In this document: piece after piece, positions 49,965 to 58,419 of the stretch
How the letters are laid out: each line of letters begins with the position of its first letter
Numbering within the stretch: the first letter of the stretch is position 1
Origin: Dongia mobilis
GTDB taxonomy: Bacteria > Pseudomonadota > Alphaproteobacteria > Dongiales > Dongiaceae
DNA: 64,000 bases
NCBI RefSeq assembly: GCF_004363235.1
Contig: NZ_SNYW01000007.1
Location: forward strand, 170,944-234,943
Direction of reading: 5' to 3'
The notes under the pieces: generated by a model
What the model saw: only the letters and a program-made list of their open reading frames with translations
What the model was told of the DNA's origin: nothing
The model's database searches: none
Made by a program: the position numbers and the translations under genes

Positions 49965-51221
49965 ATGGTAAGGGAATCGCCTTATCGCTGGGTCATCGTC
50001 GCGGCCGGCGGCCTGCTCGGCTGCATCGCGGTGGGTGCCATGTTCTCGCTTCCCGTCCTGCTGCGCCCCGTCTCCGAGGATACCGGCTGGTCGGTCACCG
50101 GCATCTCCATGGCGATGACCATTGGCTTCCTGGTGATGGCGTTTGCCAGCATGTTCTGGGGTGCGGTCACCGACCGTTTCGGCCCGCGCCCGGTGGTGCT
50201 GACCGGCTCCGTCATCCTCGCTGTGGCACTGACATTCTCGGCGCGGGCGGAATCACTTTTTGCCTTCCAGTCCTGGTTCGGCTTTGCGATCGGCCTCGGC
50301 GTCGCCGCGATCTTCGTGCCGATGATGGCCTGCGTCACCGGCTGGTTCGAGACACAACGCAGCCTCGCCGTCTCGCTGGTCTCGGCCGGCATGGGTACCG
50401 CCCCCTTCACCATGTCACCGCTCGTTGCCTGGCTGGGGACGTACAACGACTGGCGCACCACGCTCCTCATCGTGGCCGGTATCGTTGCCGTCGTGATGAT
50501 CCCGGTTTCGTTCCTGGTCCGCCGCGCCCCCGCGCTCGATGCGTCGGCGATTGCGCCCGCGGCAGAAACAGCTGTGCCGAAAGCAACCGCGCCAGAAACG
50601 ACTGTACCCGAGATGACTGTCGGTCAGGCCGTGCGGACGCCGCAATTCATCATCCTGATGCTGACCAATTTCTTCTGCTGTGCCACGCATTCGGGGCCGA
50701 TCTTCCACACGGTGAGCTATGCCGTCGCCTGCGGCATCCCGATGATCGCCGCCGTCACCATTTACAGCCTCGAAGGCATCGCGGGTCTCGGCGGGCGCGT
50801 TGCCTTCGGCATCCTCGGCGACAAGCTCGGCGCCAGGAACGTGCTGGCGGGCGGCCTGCTGCTGCAATCGGCCGGCGCGCTCGGCTTCGTCTTCGTGAGT
50901 GAACTCGGCGGCTTCTACGCGGTCGCCGGTTTCTTCGGCTTCATCTATGCCGGCATCATGCCGCTCTATGCCGTGCTGGCGCGCGAGAACTTCCCCTTGC
51001 GCATGATGGGCACCGTGATCGGCGGCACGGCGATGGCGGGCGGCTTCGGGATGGCGCTGGGCCCGATCGGCGGTGGGTGGATCTATGACACCTTCGGTGG
51101 CTATTTCTGGCTTTATGTCGGCGCTTGCGCCATGGGCATCGGCGCCTTCCTCACCGCGCTTACCTTCCGCCCGTTCGCCCGGCCGACGGCGGCGTCGCCG
51201 GCCATCACTGCGGTTTCCTGA
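49965..51221 (+). CDS. MFS transporter (OFA-type)
   Basis: The 418-residue protein has twelve predicted transmembrane segments, the MFS signature after helix 2 (FWGAVTDRFGPRPVV) and a central cytoplasmic loop near residue 200 rich in Ala/Pro/Thr. The overall pattern fits the OFA (oxalate/formate antiporter-like) subfamily of monocarboxylate carriers. I chose the ATG at 49965 because a longer frame upstream has no hydrophobic helices; GGGAGAAATCGC precedes it. Its 3' end overlaps the convergent tag gene by 17 bases. Confidence 0.85.
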   Translation: MVRESPYRWVIVAAGGLLGCIAVGAMFSLPVLLRPVSEDTGWSVTGISMAMTIGFLVMAFASMFWGAVTDRFGPRPVVLTGSVILAVALTFSARAESLFAFQSWFGFAIGLGVAAIFVPMMACVTGWFETQRSLAVSLVSAGMGTAPFTMSPLVAWLGTYNDWRTTLLIVAGIVAVVMIPVSFLVRRAPALDASAIAPAAETAVPKATAPETTVPEMTVGQAVRTPQFIILMLTNFFCCATHSGPIFHTVSYAVACGIPMIAAVTIYSLEGIAGLGGRVAFGILGDKLGARNVLAGGLLLQSAGALGFVFVSELGGFYAVAGFFGFIYAGIMPLYAVLARENFPLRMMGTVIGGTAMAGGFGMALGPIGGGWIYDTFGGYFWLYVGACAMGIGAFLTALTFRPFARPTAASPAITAVS

Positions 51222-51804
51222 ACGCCTTCCGGGCCTTCGCCACCTTGGCCCGGGTGATGCAGGCCTCGGCATGGTCGTTGACCAGGCCCATGGCCTGCAT
51301 CAGCGCGAAGATCGTGGTGGGGCCGACAAATTTCCAGCCGCGCTTCTTCAATTCCCTGGAAAGCGCGATGGATTCCGGCGAGGTCGTGATGCCCTGCGGC
51401 TTTTCGGGCAGTTTCATCTCGTAGCGCCACATGAAGGCAGCGATCGAGCCCTCCGCCTTCACCATTTCCCGGGCCCGCTGCGCATTATTGATCGTGGCCT
51501 CGATCTTGCCGCGATGGCGGATGATGCCGGCATCGTTCAGCAGCCGCGCCACATCCTTCTCGGTATAGCGGGCGATGTGCTCGAAATCGAAATTGTGGAA
51601 GGCGGCACGGAAATTCTCGCGCTTCGCCAGGATGGTGCGCCAGCTGAGGCCGGACTGGAATCCCTCCAGGCAGATCTTCTCGAACAGTCGCCGGTCGTCG
51701 CCCACGGGAAAGCCCCATTCGGAATCATGATAGGCGAAGAATTCGGGCGCGGCGGCGCACCAGCGGCAGCGCGGCTTGCCATCCGGCCCCGGGATCGTGC
51801 TCAT
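51205..51804 (-). CDS. tag: DNA-3-methyladenine glycosylase I
   Basis: The 199-residue protein has the zinc-binding Cys and His of Tag (Cys in RCRWC near the N-terminus, and NDHAEACI near the C-terminus), the catalytic-loop YHDSEWG with Glu, and GLSWRTILAKRENFRAAF and PTTIFALMQAMG, all characteristic. It removes 3-methyladenine from DNA in base-excision repair. There is no helix-hairpin-helix fusion. The ATG is the first in frame. Confidence 0.95.
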   Translation of the reverse strand: MSTIPGPDGKPRCRWCAAAPEFFAYHDSEWGFPVGDDRRLFEKICLEGFQSGLSWRTILAKRENFRAAFHNFDFEHIARYTEKDVARLLNDAGIIRHRGKIEATINNAQRAREMVKAEGSIAAFMWRYEMKLPEKPQGITTSPESIALSRELKKRGWKFVGPTTIFALMQAMGLVNDHAEACITRAKVAKARKAFRKPQ

Positions 51805-51822
51805 TTTCCTCCCCTTCCCTGA

Positions 51823-52110
51823 TCAGGCGGCGAGGAAAGCGAGACGGGGATCGGTCCGTGCCGGCGCGATCTCGTGGATCTCGGCGCTGACGATGCCCTC
51901 GGCCACGAAGGGATCGAGGGCCAGGCGCGCCTCGATCTCGGCGCGGCTCTCGCCATGGGCGAAGAGGGCGCCGCCCTGGGCCGGCTGCAGGCTGCCTGCC
52001 AGTACGAAGACGCCGTCGTCGAAGCCCCGTTTCAGCCAGTCGTTATGCCCGGCCATGAAGGCGCCGGCCTGGCCGCGATTGGCGGAAAATGTCAGCAGGA
52101 TCAAGAACAT
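51823..52110 (-). CDS. YciI-family protein
   Basis: The 95-residue protein has the YciI pattern: a beta strand (MFLILLTFSAN), HNDWLKRGFDDGVFVLAGSL with the conserved Asp after the His, and DPFVAEGIVSAEIHEI. YciI proteins are small, dimeric and mostly of unknown activity. It starts immediately after the stop of the upstream TetR gene (TAG-ATG abutting), so it is the second gene of that operon. Confidence 0.88.
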   Translation of the reverse strand: MFLILLTFSANRGQAGAFMAGHNDWLKRGFDDGVFVLAGSLQPAQGGALFAHGESRAEIEARLALDPFVAEGIVSAEIHEIAPARTDPRLAFLAA

Positions 52111-52728
52111 CTAGGGTCTCCCAGGATTGCGCCGCGCTCTCCGGCCGGTGCGGCGGCCGGGTGGCAGCATGGATTGCAGCCGTGCCTCGATTTCCCGCAC
52201 CTCGCGGCGAATGAAGGCCTCGTCGTGAAACACGTTGGCGAGGACGGCAACGCCCTGGCTCCAGGCCAGCAGGTGAAGCGCCGCCGCATCGGCCGCGCTT
52301 GCGGCAAGGCCCAGGGCCGCGAATTGCCGCGCCAGCCAGCACCGGAAGAGGTCGAAGATCCGCCGCGCCTCGCCGCCGCCCTGCTGGCCGAGCTTGGCCA
52401 GCTCGGTCGTCAGCGATCCGACCGGGCAGCCGAAGCGCTTGATCTCGGCGCGGTTCCTGATGACGATGTCGATAAAGCAACGGATGCGCACCAGCGGGTC
52501 CACTGCCGCCTTCTCCCAATCCGCCAGCATCATTTCTGTTCTTTTCAGGCGAGTCGCGATCACCGCCGCCAGGATCTCGTCCTTGCTGCGGAAGTGGTAG
52601 TAGAAATTGCCGCGCGAAAGATCGACCGCCGTGGCGATATCGGCGAACGAGGTGTGGGCGTAGCCCTGCCGGTAGAACAACTCGTCGGCCGCCGCGACGA
52701 TGCCGGCGCGGGTCTCGCTGGCGCTCAT
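52111..52728 (-). CDS. TetR-family transcriptional regulator
   Basis: The 205-residue protein has a TetR HTH over residues 6-50 (AGIVAAADELFYRQGYAHTS, then FADIATAVDLSRGNFYYHFR, a TetR helix-3 motif) and a C-terminal domain with a Cys (FGCPVGSLTTELAKLG) of the AcrR/TetR_C type. It precedes a yciI gene in a coupled pair. Two palindromic sites lie 18-60 bases upstream and are its probable operators. A MATE efflux gene ends there on the same strand. Confidence 0.9.
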   Translation of the reverse strand: MSASETRAGIVAAADELFYRQGYAHTSFADIATAVDLSRGNFYYHFRSKDEILAAVIATRLKRTEMMLADWEKAAVDPLVRIRCFIDIVIRNRAEIKRFGCPVGSLTTELAKLGQQGGGEARRIFDLFRCWLARQFAALGLAASAADAAALHLLAWSQGVAVLANVFHDEAFIRREVREIEARLQSMLPPGRRTGRRARRNPGRP

Positions 52729-52745
52729 GATCTATTCCATCTTGC

Positions 52746-52787
52746 CTAGGACGGTTGCCCTAGAAAAAATTAGGGCAAGCGTCCTAG
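52746..52787. promoter_or_regulatory. Paired palindromic operator upstream of the TetR-yciI operon
   Basis: CTAGGACGGTTGCCCTAG (52746-52763) is a perfect palindrome of form CTAGGnC-N4-GnCCTAG, and TTAGGGCAAGCGTCCTAG (52770-52787) is a second copy of the same form in inverted order. Together they make a 17-bp near-perfect inverted repeat around a GAAAAAAT spacer. The right site overlaps the 3' end of the MATE gene. Confidence 0.72.
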
Positions 52788-54196
52788 ATAGTCAAGGCGA
52801 TATCTCGGCTTCGCGCGAAACGCAGCGCATTGAGGGCGGCGGTCGTGAGCGTGCCGGCGGCGAGGCCAAGCCAGATCCCCATGATGCCCTGATTCAGACC
52901 TTCGCATAGGATGATGCCGATGGGCGCCCCGATCAGCCAGTACCCGGCCAGCGTGTATAGCATCGGCCGGCGGGTGTCCTTGCGACCGCGCAGCAGGCCG
53001 GCGATGGCAAGGCCCGGACAGGCGATGCCCTCGATGCCGCCGAGGATGACGAGAAGGAGGAGGGCGATGCCAGCGGCGGCGACGCCCGTGGCGCTGCGGT
53101 CGAAGAAACTGTCGGAGAGGGGCAGGGCGGCACCCAGCAGCAGGCAAAGCAGTGCGGCACCGCAGAGGAGGCCGAGGCCGATGGCGGCCGCCGTCACGGC
53201 GCGGCCGGCTTCCCGTCGCGCGTCATCCGCGGCCAGGCTCTCCGCCCGCGCCATGCGCACCATTGCCGCCTGCAGCAGCGCCGCCGGCACGGCATAGGCG
53301 ATGCCGGCGGTGCGCAGGGTCAGCGTATGGGCCGCGACATCGGCGGCACCCAGCCTGGCGGCATAGATTGTTGCCGCCAGGTAGATGCCGACCTCCGTGA
53401 CCGTCGCGATGCCGATCGGGATGCCGATGCGCAGCACGTCGCCAAGACCACGCCAGACAGCGGCCGGCGGGTTCGCGGCCGCGCGGCGCCTGTCCGCGCG
53501 GCGACCGATCAGGACCAGCAGGCCGAGGCTCAGGAGCGCGACCAGCAGCGAGGCAATGCCGGCACCTGCCGGCCCGCAGGCCGGCAGCGGACCGAGCCCC
53601 GCCATGAAGAGATAATTGGCAGCCGCGTTGAGCGGCAGCATCGCCAGCGTCACCTGAAGGAACACCTTGGGCCGCTCTGCCGCGGTCAGCACGGTGCGAT
53701 AGAGGGTAACCCCCAGCATCGGCACCAAAGTGAGGGCCATGGCCCTGGTATAGCCCGCGCCCTCCGCCAGCAGATCGGGGGCAAGGCCGAAGGTGGCGAG
53801 CCAGGCGGGCGCGGTCCAGATTGCCGGCAAGGCCAGCGCAGCCAGCAGGAGAACCAGCCACCAGCCCTGGCGCAGCAGGTGCCGCCTTTCGCCGGCATCT
53901 CCCCTTGTTACCGCTGCTGTATAGAACGGCGTCACCCCGCCGATGATGCCGGCGCAGAAATAGAACAGGATGGAATAAAGGTCGCTCCCCACCGCCACCG
54001 CCGCCAGCGCGCCGGTGCCGAACATCTGCGATACCATCAGCGTGTCGGTGACGCTCATTCCCATATTGACCAGCGCAATGAGCGCGATGGGAAGCGCGAG
54101 GCGGAAGAGCGCGCCGCCCTCGGCCAGCGCCGCGCGCAGGCCGGCAACTGCGTCGTGCCGCGCCGGTGCGAGCGGCTGGGTGTCGGCAAGGCTCAT
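52784..54196 (-). CDS. MATE-family multidrug efflux protein
   Basis: The 470-residue protein has twelve predicted transmembrane helices and the MATE pattern: LALPIALIALVNMGMSVTDTLMVSQMFG in helix 1, GVTPFYTAAVTRGDAG, PLNAAANYLFMAGLGPLPAC in the central region and the second-half AATIYAARLGAADVAAHTL. These Na+- or H+-driven antiporters expel cationic drugs. The ATG is the first in frame. It ends at the operator of the TetR gene and is separated from the methyltransferase gene by 41 bases. Confidence 0.92.
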   Translation of the reverse strand: MSLADTQPLAPARHDAVAGLRAALAEGGALFRLALPIALIALVNMGMSVTDTLMVSQMFGTGALAAVAVGSDLYSILFYFCAGIIGGVTPFYTAAVTRGDAGERRHLLRQGWWLVLLLAALALPAIWTAPAWLATFGLAPDLLAEGAGYTRAMALTLVPMLGVTLYRTVLTAAERPKVFLQVTLAMLPLNAAANYLFMAGLGPLPACGPAGAGIASLLVALLSLGLLVLIGRRADRRRAAANPPAAVWRGLGDVLRIGIPIGIATVTEVGIYLAATIYAARLGAADVAAHTLTLRTAGIAYAVPAALLQAAMVRMARAESLAADDARREAGRAVTAAAIGLGLLCGAALLCLLLGAALPLSDSFFDRSATGVAAAGIALLLLVILGGIEGIACPGLAIAGLLRGRKDTRRPMLYTLAGYWLIGAPIGIILCEGLNQGIMGIWLGLAAGTLTTAALNALRFARSRDIALTI

Positions 54197-54237
54197 TTTG
54201 CGGTTACCTCGTTTGCAGTGGGGCGGGAGAGGCGCGG

Positions 54238-55314
54238 TTAGAGCCGCGCCTCGAGCACCAGGTTGAAGGGTGTTGCAAGGGCGCGGCGGAAATGGCCGAA
54301 GCCCGCCTTGTGGAAGATCTCGGCGAGGCGCGCCTCGCCGGCCTGGGCGCCCAGTACATGCGGACCCCTTTCCGAAATGGCATGGGCGCAGCAGATCATG
54401 GTGGAAGCGGCGTAATACATCCGCGCCACCGGCGAGACATTGTCCTCGACCCGGTCATTGGCGAAGGGCTCCACCAGCATCACCGTGCCGCCGGGGGCGA
54501 GCGCCCTGGCGGCATGGGCGGCGGCGCGGACCGGGTCGCCCATGTCATGCAGGCAATCGAAGAAGCAGATGAGGTCATAGCCGGCGGCCGGATAATCGTC
54601 GGCCCGCGCCGCGTCGAAGGTCACGCGCGCCGCCACGCCGGCGGCCGCGGCGACTTTCTCCGCCTCGGCCACGGATGCGGCATGGGCGTCAAAGCCGTGA
54701 AAGGTCGATTGCGGGAAGGCCTCGGCCATCAGCACCGTGGAATGGCCATGGCCGCAGCCGATATCGGCGACGCGCGCACCAGCCGCCAGCCTTGCGGTGA
54801 CGCCGTCGAGGGCGGGCAACCATTCCCTTACCAGGCTGCCGCGATAGGCGTTGCGGTAGAACGCTGCGACGCCGCAGAACAGCCGCCCGTCATGATCACC
54901 CCAGGGAATGCCCCTGCCGGTACGGAACGCTTCCACTGCCTTTTCCTCGTCAGCCCACATCGAGGCCGGCACGTTCCAGGCATTGGGGATGAAGGCCGGG
55001 CTGTCTGGGTCGGCCAGCACGAAGGCCTGTTCCGGGCTGAGTTCGTAGGATTCGCTCACCGCGTGGTAGTCGACATAGCCGCCTGCCACCTGCGAGTTCA
55101 GCCATTCGCGCACATAGCGTTCGGCGCATCCGGCGCGCTGTGCCACTTCGCGCGCGGTCAGCGGCCCGGCGCCGGCCAGGGCGCGATAGAGGCCGAGGCG
55201 ATGGCCGAGGCTGACCATGATGCCGCCATAACCGGCGGAGATGTCGTTGATTGCCCGCCCGATCATGGTATCGAGTTTCACCGGGTCCAGGCTTTGGGTC
55301 TGGATGGTATCCAT
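54238..55314 (-). CDS. SAM-dependent methyltransferase with N-terminal winged helix (Rv2258c-like)
   Basis: The 358-residue protein has an N-terminal winged helix (GHRLGLYRALAGAGPLTARE, then VAQRAGCAERYVREWLNSQV, residues 35-80) and a Rossmann methyltransferase core with motif I VADIGCGHGHS near residue 190 and motif IV LICFFDCLHDMGDPV. This layout matches O-methyltransferase-like proteins such as mycobacterial Rv2258c. GGAGAGAGAAGGAC precedes the ATG at 55314. Substrate is not known. It is divergent from the GlxA-type gene. Confidence 0.85.
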   Translation of the reverse strand: MDTIQTQSLDPVKLDTMIGRAINDISAGYGGIMVSLGHRLGLYRALAGAGPLTAREVAQRAGCAERYVREWLNSQVAGGYVDYHAVSESYELSPEQAFVLADPDSPAFIPNAWNVPASMWADEEKAVEAFRTGRGIPWGDHDGRLFCGVAAFYRNAYRGSLVREWLPALDGVTARLAAGARVADIGCGHGHSTVLMAEAFPQSTFHGFDAHAASVAEAEKVAAAAGVAARVTFDAARADDYPAAGYDLICFFDCLHDMGDPVRAAAHAARALAPGGTVMLVEPFANDRVEDNVSPVARMYYAASTMICCAHAISERGPHVLGAQAGEARLAEIFHKAGFGHFRRALATPFNLVLEARL

Positions 55315-55531
55315 GTCCTTCTCTCTCCTTCTCGCGATTTCCCCGCTGGCTGCGGGGGCGGGGCGGAGAGTGACAGGGCGGCGCGTCCGGATGCAGAGCC
55401 GTCTGGACCAAAACCGGGTCATTCGTGCCAAGTCGGCAAGGGGGCTGGGCAAGGGGGGCGGACCAGGGGGTCGGGGAAGGGTGGCGGCAGCGGATCGGCG
55501 GCGCTAATCTCCCCGCGCCCCTGACGGAAAG

Positions 55532-56602
55532 ATGGATGTGATGCTGCGCGCGACGCCAGAAACCGAAGATGCCGGCATGGAGCCGCTGCATGTCAGCCTG
55601 GTCGCCCTGCCGGAGGCGACAATCTCGACGCTGACCGGCATCTTCGACGTGCTCAACGCCTTCACCATGATGGAGGTGGCCGGTCGCTCGCCGCTCGCCG
55701 GCCCGCCCTTTCGGGTCGAGATCGTGGGCGAGAAGGCGGGCCCGCTGCGCCTTGCCAGCCATGTCCCCATCAACGTGCAGAAGGGCATCGCCGGGATCGC
55801 GCGCACCGACATCGTCATCGTTCCCTCGATCGTGCTGCCGCCGGGCGGCTGGGTAAAGGGCCGCTACCCCGAACTGGTCGACTGGGTCCGCGCCATGCAC
55901 CGACGCGGCGCCCTGTTGTGCTCGGCCTGCTCCGGCATCTTCCTGCTGGCCGAAAGCGGTCTTTTCGACGGCCTGGATGCGACTGTCCATTTCTACTACG
56001 GCCGGGACTTCGCGACGGCTTTCCCGGCGATTCGGATTCATCCGGAAAAGGTGCTGGTGATCGCCGGCAAGCGCGACGAACTCATCACCTCCGGCGCCTC
56101 GATGACCTGGCATGACCTGGTGCTTTATCTCATCGGCCGCCATGCCGGCGCCGTCGCGGCGCAGGCGGTGGCGCGGATGTTCGCGCTGCAATGGCACCAG
56201 GACGGGCTCGCCCCCTATATGGTCTTCGAGGGCCGGGTCGATCACGGCGACCAGGCGATCCAGGCGGCGCAGGATTGGCTGGCGCGGCATTTTTCCGTCA
56301 CCAATCCGCTCGAGGAAATGGCGCGGCGCGCCGGCCTTGCCGAGCGCACCTTCAAGCGCCGCTTCACCGCGGCCACGGGGCTGAGCCCGATTGCCTATGT
56401 CCAGCGGATCAGGGTAGAGGAGGCGAAGCGCCGCCTCGAACGGACCGAAGCCTCGGTCGACGAGGTCAGCTGGCAGGTGGGCTATGAGGAGCCGGCCTTC
56501 TTCCGCCGCCTGTTCAAGCGCCTGACCGGACTGACACCGGGTACCTATCGCAAGAGATTCCGCATTCCCGACTATGCGCGTAAAAAGGTGAAGCGGCGAT
56601 GA
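55532..56602 (+). CDS. GlxA-family AraC-type transcriptional regulator (DJ-1/PfpI domain)
   Basis: The 356-residue protein has an N-terminal DJ-1/PfpI-like domain (residues 15-190) with the nucleophile-elbow Cys in [15 protein letters not shown], and a C-terminal AraC HTH pair ([20 protein letters not shown], then [20 protein letters not shown] and [20 protein letters not shown]). The architecture is that of GlxA/ArgR-type regulators that sense small metabolites. The ATG at 55532 is preceded by GGAAAG; 55541 is an alternative. Its stop overlaps the AAC(3)-I-like start by four bases (ATGA). Confidence 0.9.
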   Translation: MDVMLRATPETEDAGMEPLHVSLVALPEATISTLTGIFDVLNAFTMMEVAGRSPLAGPPFRVEIVGEKAGPLRLASHVPINVQKGIAGIARTDIVIVPSIVLPPGGWVKGRYPELVDWVRAMHRRGALLCSACSGIFLLAESGLFDGLDATVHFYYGRDFATAFPAIRIHPEKVLVIAGKRDELITSGASMTWHDLVLYLIGRHAGAVAAQAVARMFALQWHQDGLAPYMVFEGRVDHGDQAIQAAQDWLARHFSVTNPLEEMARRAGLAERTFKRRFTAATGLSPIAYVQRIRVEEAKRRLERTEASVDEVSWQVGYEEPAFFRRLFKRLTGLTPGTYRKRFRIPDYARKKVKRR

Positions 56603-57072
56603 GCGGCGCGGCATATGCAGTGCGGCGGCTGGGCCCCGGCGATCTCGACCTAATGCGGGGAATGCTGGACCTGTTCGGCGAGGTGTTCGCGGAACCCGAC
56701 ACCTATGGCGGTGCGGTGCCGGACGATGCCTACCTTGCGCGCCTGCTCGGCAAACCCACTTTCATCGCGCTGGTGGCCATCGCCGGCGACAATGTCATCG
56801 GCGGGCTTGCCGCCTATGAGCTGGAAAAATTCGAGCAGGCGCGAAGCGAGATCTACATCTACGACCTCGCGGTTTCTGCTGCTCATCGCCGGCGTGGCAT
56901 CGCCACCGCACTGATCGACTTCACCCGCCATATTGGCGCCGAATGCGGTGCCCATGTGGTCTTCGTCCAGGCGGATCCCGGCGACGACCCGGCAATCGCC
57001 CTGTACTCAAAGCTCGGGCAGCGCGAGGACGTGCATCATTTCGACATCGCCGTGGCAGCGCGGCGCAGGTAA
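56599..57072 (+). CDS. AAC(3)-I-like GNAT acetyltransferase
   Basis: The 157-residue protein closely follows the aminoglycoside 3-N-acetyltransferase I family along its length: [20 protein letters not shown], then [35 protein letters not shown] and [20 protein letters not shown], finishing near HFDI. In the resistance enzymes this fold acetylates gentamicin/fortimicin at the 3-amino group. It is a chromosomal homologue, not in an integron or on a mobile element here. ATGA overlap with an AraC-type regulator suggests regulated co-expression. Actual substrate is unproven. Confidence 0.85.
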   Translation: MSGAAYAVRRLGPGDLDLMRGMLDLFGEVFAEPDTYGGAVPDDAYLARLLGKPTFIALVAIAGDNVIGGLAAYELEKFEQARSEIYIYDLAVSAAHRRRGIATALIDFTRHIGAECGAHVVFVQADPGDDPAIALYSKLGQREDVHHFDIAVAARRR

Positions 57073-57084
57073 GGGAGTGTAGCG

Positions 57085-57435
57085 ATGCGGCCGCGATTGT
57101 TCGGCATCCGGAACTGCGACACCATGAAGAAGGCGCGCGCCTGGCTGGAGACACGCGGCATCGCCTACGATTTCCATGACTACAAGACGAACGGGATCGA
57201 CCGGCAGGTGCTGGAAAGCTGGTGTGCGGAACTCGGTTGGGAACAGCTCCTCAACCGCGCCGGGACCACCTTCCGCAAGCTCGACGAGGCCGCGCGCGCC
57301 AATATCACCGCGCAGAAGGCCATGGCGCTGATGCTGGCGCAGCCCTCGATGATCAAGCGCCCGGTGCTCGACCTCGGCGACCGGCGCCTGGTCGGTTTCA
57401 AGCCCGCGGAATATACGCTGGCATTTGCAGGCTAG
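57085..57435 (+). CDS. Spx/ArsC/YffB-like protein
   Basis: The 116-residue thioredoxin-fold protein is of the YffB/Spx group: RLFGIRNCDTMKKARAWLET with a single Cys, ELGWEQLLNRAGTTFRKLDE, and the C-terminal IKRPVLDLGDRRLVGFKPAE. With only one cysteine in CDTM it resembles YffB, which uses glutathione rather than an intramolecular disulfide. It follows the acetyltransferase gene by 12 bases and may share its transcript. Its stop overlaps the stop of the convergent stress protein gene. Confidence 0.88.
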   Translation: MRPRLFGIRNCDTMKKARAWLETRGIAYDFHDYKTNGIDRQVLESWCAELGWEQLLNRAGTTFRKLDEAARANITAQKAMALMLAQPSMIKRPVLDLGDRRLVGFKPAEYTLAFAG

Positions 57436-58292
57436 CTCTCCGGGGGTACCGCCAGCACGTCGACCTTGGCGAGGCGCAGCACGTCTTCCGCCACGCTGCC
57501 CAGCGCCAGTTTTGCCGCCAAGCCGCGCCGCCGGGTGCCGAGGGCGACGAGGTCGCTGCCGATCTTGTCGGCGGTCTCGGCGATGATGCGGGCGCAGCCG
57601 GTTTCGTTCCGCCGCACCAGCGGACGGACCGCGTCGGCGCCGCATTCTTTCAGATGCGCGTGCAGGGCCCTGACGGCCCGTCTCTCTTCGTCATCAAGAT
57701 AGCGGGCGACCTGACGCTCGGCGAGGCTGGCCCGGTACATCAGCCCGTCGGCCGGCGTTTCGAAGACATGGAGCGCCGTCATCGCCGCGCCGCGGTCAAG
57801 GCCCAGCGTCCGCACCGCCCCAAGGGGATCGCCTGCCCCGTCGCCCAGATCGAGGGCAACCAGGATTTCGCGATGATCGCCGACGGGAATGCCATTGCAC
57901 AATAGTACCGGACCGCTGCTCGCCCGCACGATCCGGTCTGCCGTCGTGCCGGTGAAGAAGCCCCGCAGGTCCTGGCGGCGCGGCGGCCCGATCAGCAGAA
58001 GATCGGCCGTGACGGCAAAATCGGCAATTACCTGAAACGGGTCGCCGCGCAGAACGTGATGCTCACAGGCGATGCGGTCGCCCGCCTGCACCGACTGGGC
58101 AAGCTCGCGCAGGATGGTTTCGGCGGCATCGACCTCGACGCGGATCAGCGCCTCCGACTGGTCGACATCGACGGCATGGACGACAGCGATCGTTGCTTCG
58201 AAGCGACGGGCCAGCAGGATCGCGCGCCGCAGGGCGCGATCGGAGCGGGTCGAGAAATCGGTGGCGACGACGATCTTCTGCATCGTCTGCAT
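57432..58292 (-). CDS. Tandem universal stress protein
   Basis: The 286-residue protein has two UspA domains: the first near 1-145 (IVVATDFSTRSDRALRRAIL, then DLLLIGPPRRQDLRGFFTGT) and the second near 148-286 (EILVALDLGDGAGDPLGAVR, ending in DLVALGTRRRGLAAKLALGS). The first keeps a near-G-2x-G-9x-G ATP loop; the second has GTRRRGLAAKLALGSVAE. Such proteins modulate stress and redox physiology. It is divergent from a CPA2 antiporter gene whose control it may share. Starts at 58292 and 58283 are both possible. Confidence 0.9.
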   Translation of the reverse strand: MQTMQKIVVATDFSTRSDRALRRAILLARRFEATIAVVHAVDVDQSEALIRVEVDAAETILRELAQSVQAGDRIACEHHVLRGDPFQVIADFAVTADLLLIGPPRRQDLRGFFTGTTADRIVRASSGPVLLCNGIPVGDHREILVALDLGDGAGDPLGAVRTLGLDRGAAMTALHVFETPADGLMYRASLAERQVARYLDDEERRAVRALHAHLKECGADAVRPLVRRNETGCARIIAETADKIGSDLVALGTRRRGLAAKLALGSVAEDVLRLAKVDVLAVPPES

Positions 58293-58419
58293 ACTCGCCC
58301 GGATCAGGCGGGGCGATCAAGGTGGCGCGAGGCGAATCGCATGAGCTAAGCTGCGGCAAATCGCCGGCCCATCCGTGCCGATGCGAATGCTGGCGCGAGG
58401 TCCGAGGGAGGGGAGTGAC

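Noticed and set aside
54166..56614. Long frames overlapping the methyltransferase and GlxA genes on the opposite strands
   Set aside because: They have no domain signatures, and the real genes have conserved motifs and ribosome sites.
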